A DNA stretch of 64,000 bases, taken from contig CM076268.1 of assembly GCA_038380795.1 (NCBI GenBank), positions 20,811,001 to 20,875,000 of the forward strand, in the 5' to 3' direction. The position numbers and the translations under genes are program-made. Positions 41,142 through 57,200 of the stretch are shown here, piece after piece. Source of the stretch: Pyrocephalus nanus. Taxonomy: Eukaryota; Chordata; Aves; Passeriformes; Tyrannidae. The notes beneath the pieces were generated by a model. It saw nothing but the letters and a program-made list of their open reading frames with translations. It was not told where the DNA came from and made no database searches. How positions within the stretch are numbered: the stretch's first letter is position 1; the number at the start of each line of letters is the position of its first letter.

Positions 41142-44100
41142 AAGGCAGAAGCAAACAAAGCCATTCCCCAAAAATCAGATCCTTGGGAGAGATAAAACCT
41201 TTTTTTAGCTATACAGACACGAGGTATTTAAAGCCATAGGAGCAGGTATGCTCAGAATAAGATAAAACAAATTCATGAACTAGAGTACGATGATTAGAGC
41301 ATAGAAGCAAGAACAGAAAAGCAAGGTGCTAGCCCAGCCTCCCCTTCACTCCCAAATACTCAAGAGCTCAGCTGCCCCACTGCTGGCCAGCCTAGCACAA
41401 TGTGTTTTCATAGTTCAGGGCTGCCTTTAGATGGTTTGCATTAAGCAGGTAAATTGGATGCCTTCTTTGGGCTCTGCAGACTCTCCATACAGTCAATACT
41501 CAGAGTGACAACTGCCTTAAGAGGGCAACTGTGAGCACCTATATTAGACTTTAGCTAGGTGACTGAGTTGCCTTCTGCAGGTACTTCTCTTATCAGTGAA
41601 CACAGAGAGAACATTTAGAGTCCAGGGTCCAAACAGGGGCAATCACCCAAGAGAAAAGACAGACTGTGGAAATGCAACCCATGATTCTGTCCCTCGCCAG
41701 AAGTTATTAGAGAAGTATCACCCAGTAACTTCTGGGCTACCTAATTTTTAAAACAGCGAATGAAGTACAAGAAGAGTGAATAGTAAGGTTGCAATACCTA
41801 CATATTCTTATGTTTTAGAGCCATTGGGAGACTTCTTACAAAGAATTCAAAGTACTGTCTTTTTCTGGGTAGGCTTCTCCTACCAGTCAAAAATCTTTTG
41901 TTTCAGAAACGAGGAAGGGATTTTCTCCTTATATTTGCTAAACTGGGACAAGACATAAAAATGCAAAAGGTCCTGACTTCCACTGTCTTTAAGATAAAAC
42001 ATACTTACTGAACCTGACTATTTTGTTAATGAACTCTACAGAATATTCCAAGTTATATACAGGCAAAGTGTAACAAACTGTCACATTTAAAAATGAGGCA
42101 ATGTATATATATTTAGTAAAGAAAATGCCTATCAACAAAAGAATCTGGGAGGGTGTTTTACAGTCTTTCCAGAAAAAGGCAGAATTCACTGTAGACTTCA
42201 GAGGGCAGAGAATTAAAAAGAAAGATTTCTAGACAGAGCTAGATAAGGCAAGATGACAGGGCATGGTGAGGGATATCTCCCATAAATTTTGCCATTGGCA
42301 GAAGGCAGCCTTGCTGGCAGCTACAGAAACAAATTACTAGGATATTTCAGTGATGGATCAGCTTGGTTTTTATTCCAATATATAAAAAAAATAAATAAAA
42401 GATATGCAAAGGGATGTCATTCAGAATAGTAAGTGGCAAATCCCAAATGTTTGAGACAAATAGAACAGAAAATCCACAGAAAATATAAAAAGAAATCTAG
42501 AAATTCTGAGCTTTTCAGGTCCAATTACACTGTGAACACTCTAAAGTGGTAACTGCAAACAGAAATTTGACTTTTCAAAACAGGGCTGGAAATCTAACCT
42601 GATTGGTCAAATTAACTGTGTTGGTGTACTCCCCTATCTGCCACAATAATTCAAGCTGAGCAGTGCTGTGAAGGCTTGTGATTCAGCTGGAGTACTGGGC
42701 AGTTTGGAATCAATTCTTTATTTGTGCAGACCAGTCCAACCAGCCCGATGCAGCTCTCTCAGCCAATGCTGTATCATGCTTTCTCATGGAGAAAGACAAA
42801 TTGGCAATCAGAATATAGAAGAATTCATATGTCTGCACTTATGGTATTTCAAATCTACAGATTGATTAGGACAGCATCTAGCAAAAAGTAGCTCTTGCAA
42901 GTATAATCCAAGCTTTCATGATAGATAGGTTTGATAAAAAAGGAAATGAAATTTTGCTGCTACACCTGAGATCTCAGCAGCATCAACTCACCTTCGCTGA
43001 TGAATTATTTCCATTTATTATTGGGAAATAATACGGAGACAGTTACTGTTCTCCTCTTGCTTAGGCTAGTTGAAGACTTCCTCTCTTTCCAAAGGAACAG
43101 CGTCTGGGTCAGGAAATGCACTCTTCAGCTTCCTCTCAAAAGCTGCTTCCTCAAAGGGTAAGGTCTTTCCTGCCTTTCCTCAGTAAACTGTCTGTGCATG
43201 TCCTATATACAAATCTATCCACTACAGTATCATTAATCATATTTTGCAGAAGTGGAAAACTGAAATTTAAATGTTAAATTACTTCCCCAAAGTCAGTAGC
43301 ACAGATAGGAGAATAATACCATCTAGTTATTAGCAGACACTTCACATTTTAAGAGTTCAAACACTAACCAAAGCATGTCTCTGTCATTTTTTCATTTATA
43401 TGGGTGCTGTTAGACCCCAGGCCCTGAGCTCACCACAGGGGTTTTACAGCTGCTCCAGGGTTGTTCCAGGACACTTGCAGGGGCCGGGGTGTGGGACAGG
43501 GCATCACCTCAGCTCCGTGAAATTCGACCTATCCCTTCCCCCCTATACACACACTTGAGTTGGTATAAGCCAATAATTAATATAATAATCCAGTGTCTCA
43601 CAGATGCCTTGCCTTAGCATCATCCAAGATGCCAGTAACAGAAATGCAATAGATCCTCAGGTCTCCCAGGCTCCTACATAGAAACTGTCCCCTAGATTTT
43701 ATTACCACTGTTCCTTTTCAGCTCCTATTTCTATATGTTAAACATTACCTTCTTACCTTCTCCCTCACTGCCAACTTATTCATCCAACAGATCATGATGC
43801 AGCTGCTTCAGAACGCTGGAAAAAAATGCACAGAGCTGTGAAGGAACAGACAACACTGTCAGAGTCTGGTGATGTAAAAATCATATAAATATAATCCTTG
43901 GAATTCACAAAATAACGGCATTTTTGCCCTTCTATCTCTCAGCAGGCCTCCCTATACCATCAAGTGAAATACGCATTTTCCAGTCTAGTTACTTCACTTC
44001 TGCATGCAGATTTTGTCTCAAGACACCAAAGCAAATGTTTGTGCTGAATGACACAGTGAACATTGCCAGTCCCAAAGGTCTCGCTCAATGCTTTTGGGGA

Positions 44101-45189
44101 CATATGCAGTTTTGATCTCAGCTGAAATGCATGGAAAGTGGTGACTTTGACCCATGCTGTAAAGGACACCAAGGAAAGGACATGCTTACTGATGAGAGAA
44201 GTAAAGCTGAAAGTGATTTTATAAGAACAAGGGACTATGAGAAGAGATTATTTTCTCAACAAATAGCACACTGACACGTTAGCTGTTATAAGTGTTAGAA
44301 ATTTTTAATATTTGAAACTTGCCTGCACAGGAACTTTCACACTTATCTGCTATCAGTGACATTACACAATTTTATTTGGATGTCAGTAGGTGTTCAAGGA
44401 CACAGCTCTGCCCTGTTACAAATGCTTTTAAGTCAAGCACAGTAGCAGCAACTTACCAGACAAAGAGACACTGTGTTAAAGGCTGCCTGCCAGAGATTAC
44501 TTATTCAAGTTGATTACATGGAAAGGACAGTAGCGCTGCCACATTTCTACCTCATACTCCCTGGAGAAGAAGAAAAGCCAAGAGTCACATCTAGGTTTTC
44601 TTCAGTTCTCACTGCACAGGGTAGGCAGGAAAAATGCAATGTAATGTGAAGACACAAGGTTTGATCTTTCAGAGTAGTGCACCTAAAGGCCTTGCTAGGT
44701 CAGTGCAAGCACATTCTTTATCAGTTTTAAGCACAAGTAGCATATAAAATGCCTCTCACTCAAAAGCTGAATCTGACCACGATTTGAGTCAAAAGAAAAT
44801 AATCATTATTATAGATCATCAAGAAGCGGAAATGTCTTGGGGGGTTGGAGAGTTCGTGCTTTCACCAAAAACCCCAAATGCCTTTCATTTCCATATATTT
44901 CAGTAAAATCTGGGGTTGTACAGCACATGTTAGGATTGCACAGCCATAACACCCATAAGCAAATCGCTCTGTGACATTCTTATGTGAAATGGCACAGAGG
45001 AATTAAGGTAGAATTAAGGTAAATTAATGAATTTCACCTCATTGATTCAACCTCAATGTTATTAACCGAAAAAAATAAACTGGTAAGTGAAATACACATA
45101 ATAAACCCCGGTGGGAAAAGCACCGCGCACAAATTCTCGCTTACGCTGCTAACTTCAAAGCAGGCAGAGTGAAGTCACCAATTAATTAG

Positions 45190-45500
45190 CACTAAGTGGT
45201 TACAAAGGCTGTGGTTTGTGTCCGCGGCTCTCTAATTGCCGTGGCAGGAGGGGAAAGCCGAGGCGCCTCCCTCAGCCTCAGACAACCAACCCCTCATTCC
45301 CGCGGAGATCCCGGTGCCGGCGGGCGGCGCGCGCCCTCTGCTGGGAACGCCGCTCCTCCCCCGGGCCCCGGGAACGGGCCCCGCACAACGCCGGCCTGCA
45401 CAGCCGCCAGGCTGAGAGGCCTGCCCTCCGGCCGGCAGGGGAAGCTTTACCTTTGGTTGGTCTGTCCTCTGGGAGCCACCCCAAGATCCCCCATCCTTCA
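45190..45500. promoter_or_regulatory. Orphan CpG island
   Basis: About 300 bp of GC- and CpG-rich sequence sits in AT-rich surroundings, densest at 45295-45400. It includes CCGGCGGGCGGCGCGCGCCC. Long overlapping open frames (up to 115 codons) are GC artefacts. No recognised exon is attached. A moderate - strand donor (CAAAG then GTAAAG at 45451/45450) is the only splice-like signal noted. It may be a promoter or enhancer of an unannotated transcript. Confidence 0.6.
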
Positions 45501-46328
45501 TTGGCCGTGAATCTCAGACGTCAAGAAGTTTCACGTTTCCCAAACAATCCTATTTCTAGTTAAATGGGATTTTTCTCATCCATTTCCTATATATTTATTA
45601 CTATTACTTCATCCTTGTATTTGCTGTCTTGGATTTTTCCTCTTCTCTATCTTCCCTTCCTCAGTGAGTAAAACTGACCACAAAAGTATCTGTTGCCCTA
45701 GGTATGCCAGCCTGTGGGCATTGCTCTCAGTTACTTTTTATGGCAAGTTTTACTGTGAAGTTACTTTTACTTTAGCTTGGATCTCTGTATTTCCATTTAG
45801 TGACTCAAAAGCGCCCGGCAGCCCCCAGTGTGCTATTTCTGATCACCTAATGATAACTTCCATAGCCACTCTAACTTTAGCAAAGGTATATTCTTTTATC
45901 AGTGAAGTATGCAATTAGTGCTATGCCTCATTATTTTTAGGTGGTATTTGGATTTTCACTCTAAGCATTACCTCAGTAGTCCTGTGTGCCATTGTTACTT
46001 CTCTGATAACTAAGGTGGCCCCATAAAACATTACACAAATGCAGGGAAAGGCTAGAATCCCTCTTGCTGAAATGATGAAGCTGAGTGAGCTGATACATTG
46101 CACTGAGAGCTGGTGGCTGTCAGCAACTGTCTATCGGCAATCCCAAATGCATGAGAGTAAATGGGTATCTAAGATGTTCAATTAAGACTAAATAAGAGAA
46201 CTATTACCTTTTTTAATAGGAAAAATAACAAAACCCCAAAAAAACCCCTCACAACCCAAAACTTGAAATCATCGCCCATGACTGCATCATATAAAAGTCC
46301 TGCCTAGAAGGCAGAGCATACAGATCCT
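45501..46328. other. Gap between orphan CpG island and LTR
   Basis: Ordinary sequence; no gene, repeat or RNA was recognised. Confidence 0.7.
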
Positions 46329-46726
46329 TGTCATGGTTTAAACCCAGCCAGGCAAGCAAACGCCACATAGCCACTTGCTCACACCTCCACCAGTGGGATC
46401 AGGGAGAGAGAATCAGAAGGGTTAAATCTGGAAAACTCATGGACTGAGATAAAGACAGTTTAAGGAAAGCAAAAGCCATGCACACGAGCAGAGTGAAACA
46501 AGGAGTTATTTCATTGCACCCACAGGCAGGCAGGTGTTCAGCCATCCGCAGGACAGCATAGACCCAACACATGTAATGGTTACTTGGGAAGACAAACACA
46601 CTACTCCAAACGTCCCCACTTGTTCCTTCTTGCTCCCACTTTATATACTGACCATGATGCCATATGATATGGAATATCCCTTTGGTTATTTTGGGTCATC
46701 TGTCCTGGCTGTGTCTCCTTCCATTT
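46329..46726 (-). mobile_element. Truncated solo LTR of an endogenous retrovirus
   Basis: The + strand starts TGTCATGGTTTAAACCCAGC, the inverted end of a TG...CA-bounded LTR. The segment about 46640-46690 reads, on the - strand, as TCATGGTCAGTATATAAAGT, an LTR core promoter with a TATATAAA box. A decayed CRE-like site lies beside it. This matches an avian LTR family that I recall with TGACGTCA and TATATAAA at this spot. The upstream U3 portion (beyond about 46726 on the + strand) is missing, and no internal retroviral genes are present. I saw no clear target-site duplication. CpG loss and small indels suggest an old insertion. Confidence 0.8.
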
Positions 46727-48989
46727 GTAGATAGAATGCACAAGAGAAAACTTATTTTATAATAAAGGGATAAAAATGTCAGATTCAATCCCCTGAAACT
46801 AACCAGATAAAACTACATCCTGAAAAGATAAATCAAATAAATTGTAAGTATTTTATTTTACCTGTAATGCAATGTAAGAAATATTGTTGCCTAGAGCAAG
46901 GGGTGATGTTACTTTCAGTAATATAGGCAAGATAAGAAGATAGTTACTGATAAAAAAATTATACATCATCTGTGAAAATGCAGCTGAATTGACAGCAAAT
47001 GCAATAATGACTCAGTCACATGCAAGGACTATAAAGAGGAATCATATAAGAGCAGAACTGGGAGATTAATTATATTCACCACCAAAATCAGATGCAGGGA
47101 AACCAAGCAAGGAAAAACATAAAATCAGAGGGCCCTGAGTTACCATGTTGATCTATGTACGTGTGTGAACACATCTTCAGTTTCTCCCCTAGGCAGACAG
47201 ATGTCTGTAATGGGGTAGTATAAGAACATCTTAATCATCTCACTACATGGACATCAACTTTTCATCAACAGACCTCAATGATAAGTCTATCTACCCTCCT
47301 CTAAAGGTAAACTGATACTCTGAGAAACAGTATTAATTATGAAGGTCTTGATTTTTCAGCAGTCATTCAGCAAGGAAAAACAGTTTTGTAGCTTGGACAC
47401 ATCTGCTACAAGCACTATGACATGATTGATTTTGCTATAGATTTATACAATCTCTGTGTTAAGTGGGCTTTGTGTGAACCAACCACTGATCTTTGACTTT
47501 TGAGTCATCCATCTTTACTCACCACATACACTCTCCAGCACTCTGTCCAGCAACTTGACAGCTACATATTAAAAGAAGGTTATCACAGCTGCCAGTTTTG
47601 AAGCACAACTGCAGCTCCATATTAAGTTGCCCGATTATTAAGGTGGCAACATAAAAATATGATGGGTAGCTCTTATATAGCCTTGCTTGCTTCACATGAC
47701 TGCAGCTGACTATGTCAAATTAAGCACCAAGGACAGTTTGATGCAAACAAGAATGAGATCAAACAGCTGCTCTCTAATAAGAACACCTCACATATTAGAC
47801 TTCTCAATGACACATCAAAGCCCAGGGAGCAGAAACATTTTTAAAGCTTTATGCAATTTGACCCAGGCACACCTACTAAAATGAAGGCTGCAGAGAAAAG
47901 AAAGCCTAAGAATAGGAGGTCAAGTTTTTACTGGTACACAGACCTGGAAGTGCTTTTATGAAGAGATAAAATCTAGTCATGTTCCCATGCGTTAGTTCTC
48001 CTTCGTAGCTTTGACGGGTGCCCCCCACTTACGTAAGAGAAGCAAACTGCTGGCACGTGGGCAGGATGTGTGGTTTTTTTATTGAGCTGCTCCTTTTATA
48101 CTGAAGAGCCTGTCTTCAGTGACATAGTTGAAACTGCTCATTAAATGATGATGTTCATGCCTCAACTAATGAAGCAGAGAAAAGTCCAAAGGCCATCCAT
48201 CATGATAAAATCTTTTTTTTAATGTTAAAATTACTTTACCTGGTAAGCCAAATGTGGGAAAGAATGTATCAGGAGCCCAAAGCAGATCTATAAAAGAGTA
48301 AAGATGATTGTATCTGAGATAGCACCAGAGCCACCACTGCACTCTTCTCTCTGCCACACCTGGGAAACAACTACCTGGAAATGCTCTCAATTATTCAAAT
48401 AGCCAGCTGGTAGACAAAGCAGTGCCAGAGAACTGACGCAGTTTTTTTGGCTGGCATAGTTTCATTGGACTAAGCATTTTATCAGCAGGCAAGACTTCTC
48501 TATCTTTCGCTGTTTTTTTTTTTTTTATGTTTATACACACAATTTACTTGTGGGAAGAGAACAGCTTGAAGCCAAAGGGGCCCCAAACTTTTTAATGACA
48601 TCTAAAGTTCTGCCTTGAAAGTCTGTCAAACATTAAAAACAGCGATAAAAGGTTTTGAACTAAGGTAATTCTGGCACTATGTTACAACTGGTAACAGCTG
48701 CATACACATGGCTAAGGAAGCAAAAGGAAGCTCCTGAGGAATCCAGTCCTCTTACCAGTTATTGAGAGCATACGTGCTTCATTTCACCACCACACCTGCC
48801 CAACCCACACAGCTTTGTTGCTCGAGAGTGCACACACGGGGCACTACAAGCAATAGGCAAATTATATCCAGTCAGTCAGTTTGCTGAGTAATCGCTAAAG
48901 CCTAGCTAAAGATTGCCACCACCATTTGTTCTCTATACGAGACTTGACAACCACTCACTCTTCCAAGCGTCACTGCCAACACAGCCCTG
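46727..48989. other. Gap between LTR and EIF3F CpG island
   Basis: Contains a 14-T run at 48513-48526 and a possible 48-nt - strand micro-exon at 48240-48287 that I do not consider proven. No other feature was recognised. Confidence 0.65.
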
Positions 48990-49249
48990 GCAAACAGGAC
49001 TAACAGCACTGGCCGGTCTCACCGCGCCCAGGCTCCAAGGGCTGTATAACCCCACGCTCAGCACTACTGGCGCAAATTCACCGGGTGCCGCGCCTGCACT
49101 ACCGCGTTTACCGCGTCACCACGATGGTAATGCCATGAGGCAGCACCTGCTGCCTGTGCCCTCACAAGCCGAGGCGGCAGCATCGCACCCCTACAGCGCC
49201 TGCCCCAGCGCCTCAGGGAGCCCTTTAACCACAGTGAGGAAGCACTTTG

Positions 49250-53939
<4,690 letters not shown>

Positions 53940-54290
53940 AGAAACTGTTGCCATCCTACACTTAAAGAAGCCCGAAGAATGAGTAGATACACTTTTCTAT
54001 GGTGTTAGGAGCCTGAAGAATGAGTAGATACACTTTTCTATGGTGTTACAAACTTCTTTGGACCGTAATTTAATTACCTACATGACTGGGTTTACATCTT
54101 TATTTCCATTACCCTGAAAAATCCCTAACATGCTTCAGGAAATGGGAATGGGAATGGCTGCAGTTCAGCTGAGCCTGATATTTTAAAATGGAATATGAGA
54201 ATCTTTTGTCTCCTGGGTTTACCTACTTGTATAACAAAATACAGCTTTATTGTAAGAATGTATTTGGAATAAAAGTTCCATTGCAGTGGC
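53940..54290 (+). other. EIF3F: EIF3F 3' UTR with poly(A) signal
   Basis: A canonical AATAAA at 54268-54273 lies 329 nt after the stop codon and is followed by a GT-containing stretch, so cleavage near 54285-54295 is expected. The UTR carries a 41-bp tandem duplication (listed separately). Confidence 0.7.
53971..54052 (+). repeat. 41-bp tandem duplication in EIF3F 3' UTR
   Basis: Copy 1 is 53971-54011 and copy 2 is 54012-54052. The shared core GAAGAATGAGTAGATACACT continues without change to GGTGTTA. The copies differ only at the third base (CCC versus CCT) and in the last few bases. Such near-identity suggests a recent duplication. Confidence 0.93.
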
Positions 54291-57200
54291 AAGAATGGCT
54301 TCTGTCTGGAAGAAACTGTTCTCATTTATTGTGTAATGAATCCACTTTTATAAGAAAGGAGGGGGTAATGTGGCATCCAGGAAAGACGTGGATCAAATCA
54401 ACTCCAATTCTGCAGACTTCTTTGCAGGGTTTTTTTCCAGCTGTTAAAGCACACTGAAAATGTGGGGGGTTGTGTTGCATGTAATGTGCTTTACCATGAA
54501 GGACTATGGAGTGGTCACTGGTTTGTTAGTGGTGCTGTGTATATTCCTTCAGCAGGGTACTGACAGAGTATGAGATAGCAAATTCAGTTTATTATATAAT
54601 TTCTATGCATCTGATTATTTTCTGACCCTTTGGGAAAAGAAGTCAAGATCAAAAGCACTAGCCTCTCATAAAGTGAGGGTTCAGACAATTAGAGCCAGCA
54701 ACTGTGTTTATGGTAAAAGGGCTTGAAAAGCATTTGTAACTAAATAAGTGTGCTTACTGGAGTTTCATCTTTGCCAAAGAAGAAAGGGACAGCAAAATGG
54801 CAATTCATGAAATTTGAGGTTAAAGGTTGGGTGTCATCAAATAGAAATTTTATGTTTCATAACCCTGTACTGCTGCTAAAATTATGCAAACAGAAACCCC
54901 ATTTTCTCCCCAAGACATATTTCATGTTAAATGAGTTCTAGCCGAGCCAATAGCAATATTATCTGCAACTTTGAATGGTCTCAGCTAATAACATTACCTT
55001 TAGAAGGCTGTGCAGCTGTACTGAGGAGGTTTGCCTGACGAAGTTAAAGCATCCCTCTTCTACGACATACCTGTTCCCACTGTCTGTTTCGGTGAATGAG
55101 TTTGAAATGTTGGAGAAGTATGGAAAGACAGGTTTCCCCAAAATAATTTTTGTGCTAATTTGTCAGATAAATCCAAGAATAAGACTCAGATTACAAATCT
55201 GTAGATCCTGTACTGGTTCTGATCTAGAGAGTTCCCCCAGTGACTCAATGCTAAATTCTAATTGCAAGGACAGTATATGTGAAAACTGAAGATACAGCAA
55301 AGATCCCCATCTCATTTGAAAGCGTTATTTGTGAGCATTAAATTAGGACTCAACTCTTGTTTTTTATTACTCTGAATAAAAATGTTTTGCTTTCCCTTCT
55401 CTAAACCTAATATTCTTAACTTCAGCCACTTAACCTTCTGCAAGGTTTTTTAAAGTAAGTTTTGACATTGATAGAGAAAAAGAGCAAGTAGCAAAGCTGG
55501 GTAAGCGATTACTGCAAAAAAGTTGCAGGGGGGAAGCATAATATTCTTTCCCTAATCTCCTCTCCAGGAAACTCTTTGCCATTCCCTGTTAGGAAAGTGA
55601 GAAAACGTAAGAAGAAAGATTTTTAGCACTCTGCAAGCTGAATAGCTATGCTGTTTAATAAGCTGGTGTGCACAACAGGCAAGATTCTGAGATGAAAGAA
55701 TCAATTTGGGATCAGTGTGTAATTTACCAGTCCTTGCAAGTACCTGAAGACTAATGAAGATCTGTCATACGGGACTGAGGTTATGGCTTCCTACCTAAAA
55801 CGATTCACTTCAAAGCAGCTGTCTGAAGAGACCAAAGTCCATGGGTTTGGGTGTATGCCAGACAGCACAGTGCCAAATGTTAGGAACTGGAGTAGGAAAA
55901 GAGTTTCCCTTTAAAAACTAATCCCATCTATTGTGTCCTTGTGAATGGACATAGCCTTGGCTGTGTTATTACCTAGAAGGCATTCCTTCTCTGGAGCTGT
56001 GAAATGTAGACAGGATTTACTAAATTTATTAGAATTGTCCCAGTCTACAGAAATCTGTCTAAAAATTTGAAGTTCAATGGAAAATCTGGTGGGAAAAGCT
56101 TCAGAGTCAAGAAACATCAAGGATTTCAAGTTTTAACTTGCTATTGATTTGTAAACTGCATGGATTTATTAGGGGAATTTTCTCCTTTTTTTGTTTGTTT
56201 AGGATGTATTGCTCTAAGTAACTTTGACAAAGTTAGCTTTAAATATCTGAGATAGGTAATTCTCTGGATATGCTTCTGTACGTTGTATTTAGTCACATGG
56301 GTGATCTCACTAATGCAATAAAAGCACTTCTATCTTTTGGCATGTTAATTTTCTTCAGTGGCTTCTCTGAATGAGTGCAACATTGCTGGACATTATGGTA
56401 TTACATGTTTATCTGTGGCAATCAGTTGAACTGATCTTGGATTTTTATCTCACTGTGAAGTTCTCCTCGAACACTTCTTTTCCTCAATATACATAACAAT
56501 ATTCAGAAAGGAGTACAATGTTACAATTGGTTCTCTTGTTCCCTTTTGGTAGAAGTTGGAGGACTGTATAAAATCAGTCTACTGTGTTGCCTTGGGCCCT
56601 TCTCAGACATGTAATCTCAGCTTCAATGAAGGAACAGAGTTTCAGCAAAGCACCTCTGGGCAGTACAGAGGCAATGAAACCTTATGTTTTTTTCAGTGAG
56701 CATGGTGACTTCTGACCACCTGCAGTTTAATTAGCACACAGATATTATGCTTTGCTCTGCTATCTTCCTAGCATAGTAAGGCTGTGCTGGTTCACATCTG
56801 TCAGAGTACATGTAAAACATGCAAGCACATGAAAGCACTCTGTGTTACTTATCAAAATCAATTCTTGCAGGAGAACTATCTTTAACAGAAATGCCTTCAT
56901 AAAATTTCAGGAAGAGCCGGTAATGCTCAAGTATTTCTTAACTCAGCAGTATAGAGTCCTATATTGTTGTGAATAACAAACTTCGTTATCTGCAATTTGA
57001 AACATAAGAAAATCTTTGGTTCCAGAATTATAATTTCATTTGGTGGTTATTTCTGTATACTGGGATGAAGGTCACTAAGTTTGCTTTGTTAGTTGAGTCA
57101 TTTAAGTTTCTTGGCAGAACACTTAAGTCTGCTGCAAAGAGGAAGTAGTGTTTTGGTGTGTGATTTTGTGAATGTGTGGACATATGCTGTGTACACCTGA

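Larger units (their letters stand above)
30663..45189. other. AT-rich sequence without recognised gene
   Basis: Only low-complexity tracts were recognised: T runs near 32270, a 14-A run at 34873-34886 and the T7A tract at 41.1 kb. A segment at 39340-39530 has a faint 5S-rRNA-like look and is treated under findings. Possible conserved noncoding elements cannot be judged from one sequence. Confidence 0.65.

Noticed and set aside
45196..45563. Open frames of 89-115 codons in the orphan CpG island
   Set aside because: Same cause: few stop codons in GC-rich DNA, and no recognisable protein.
48026..48040. CTTACGTAAG palindrome giving donor-like GTAAG on both strands
   Set aside because: The exon-side bases do not fit a donor (no AG before GT), and no exon is visible on either side.
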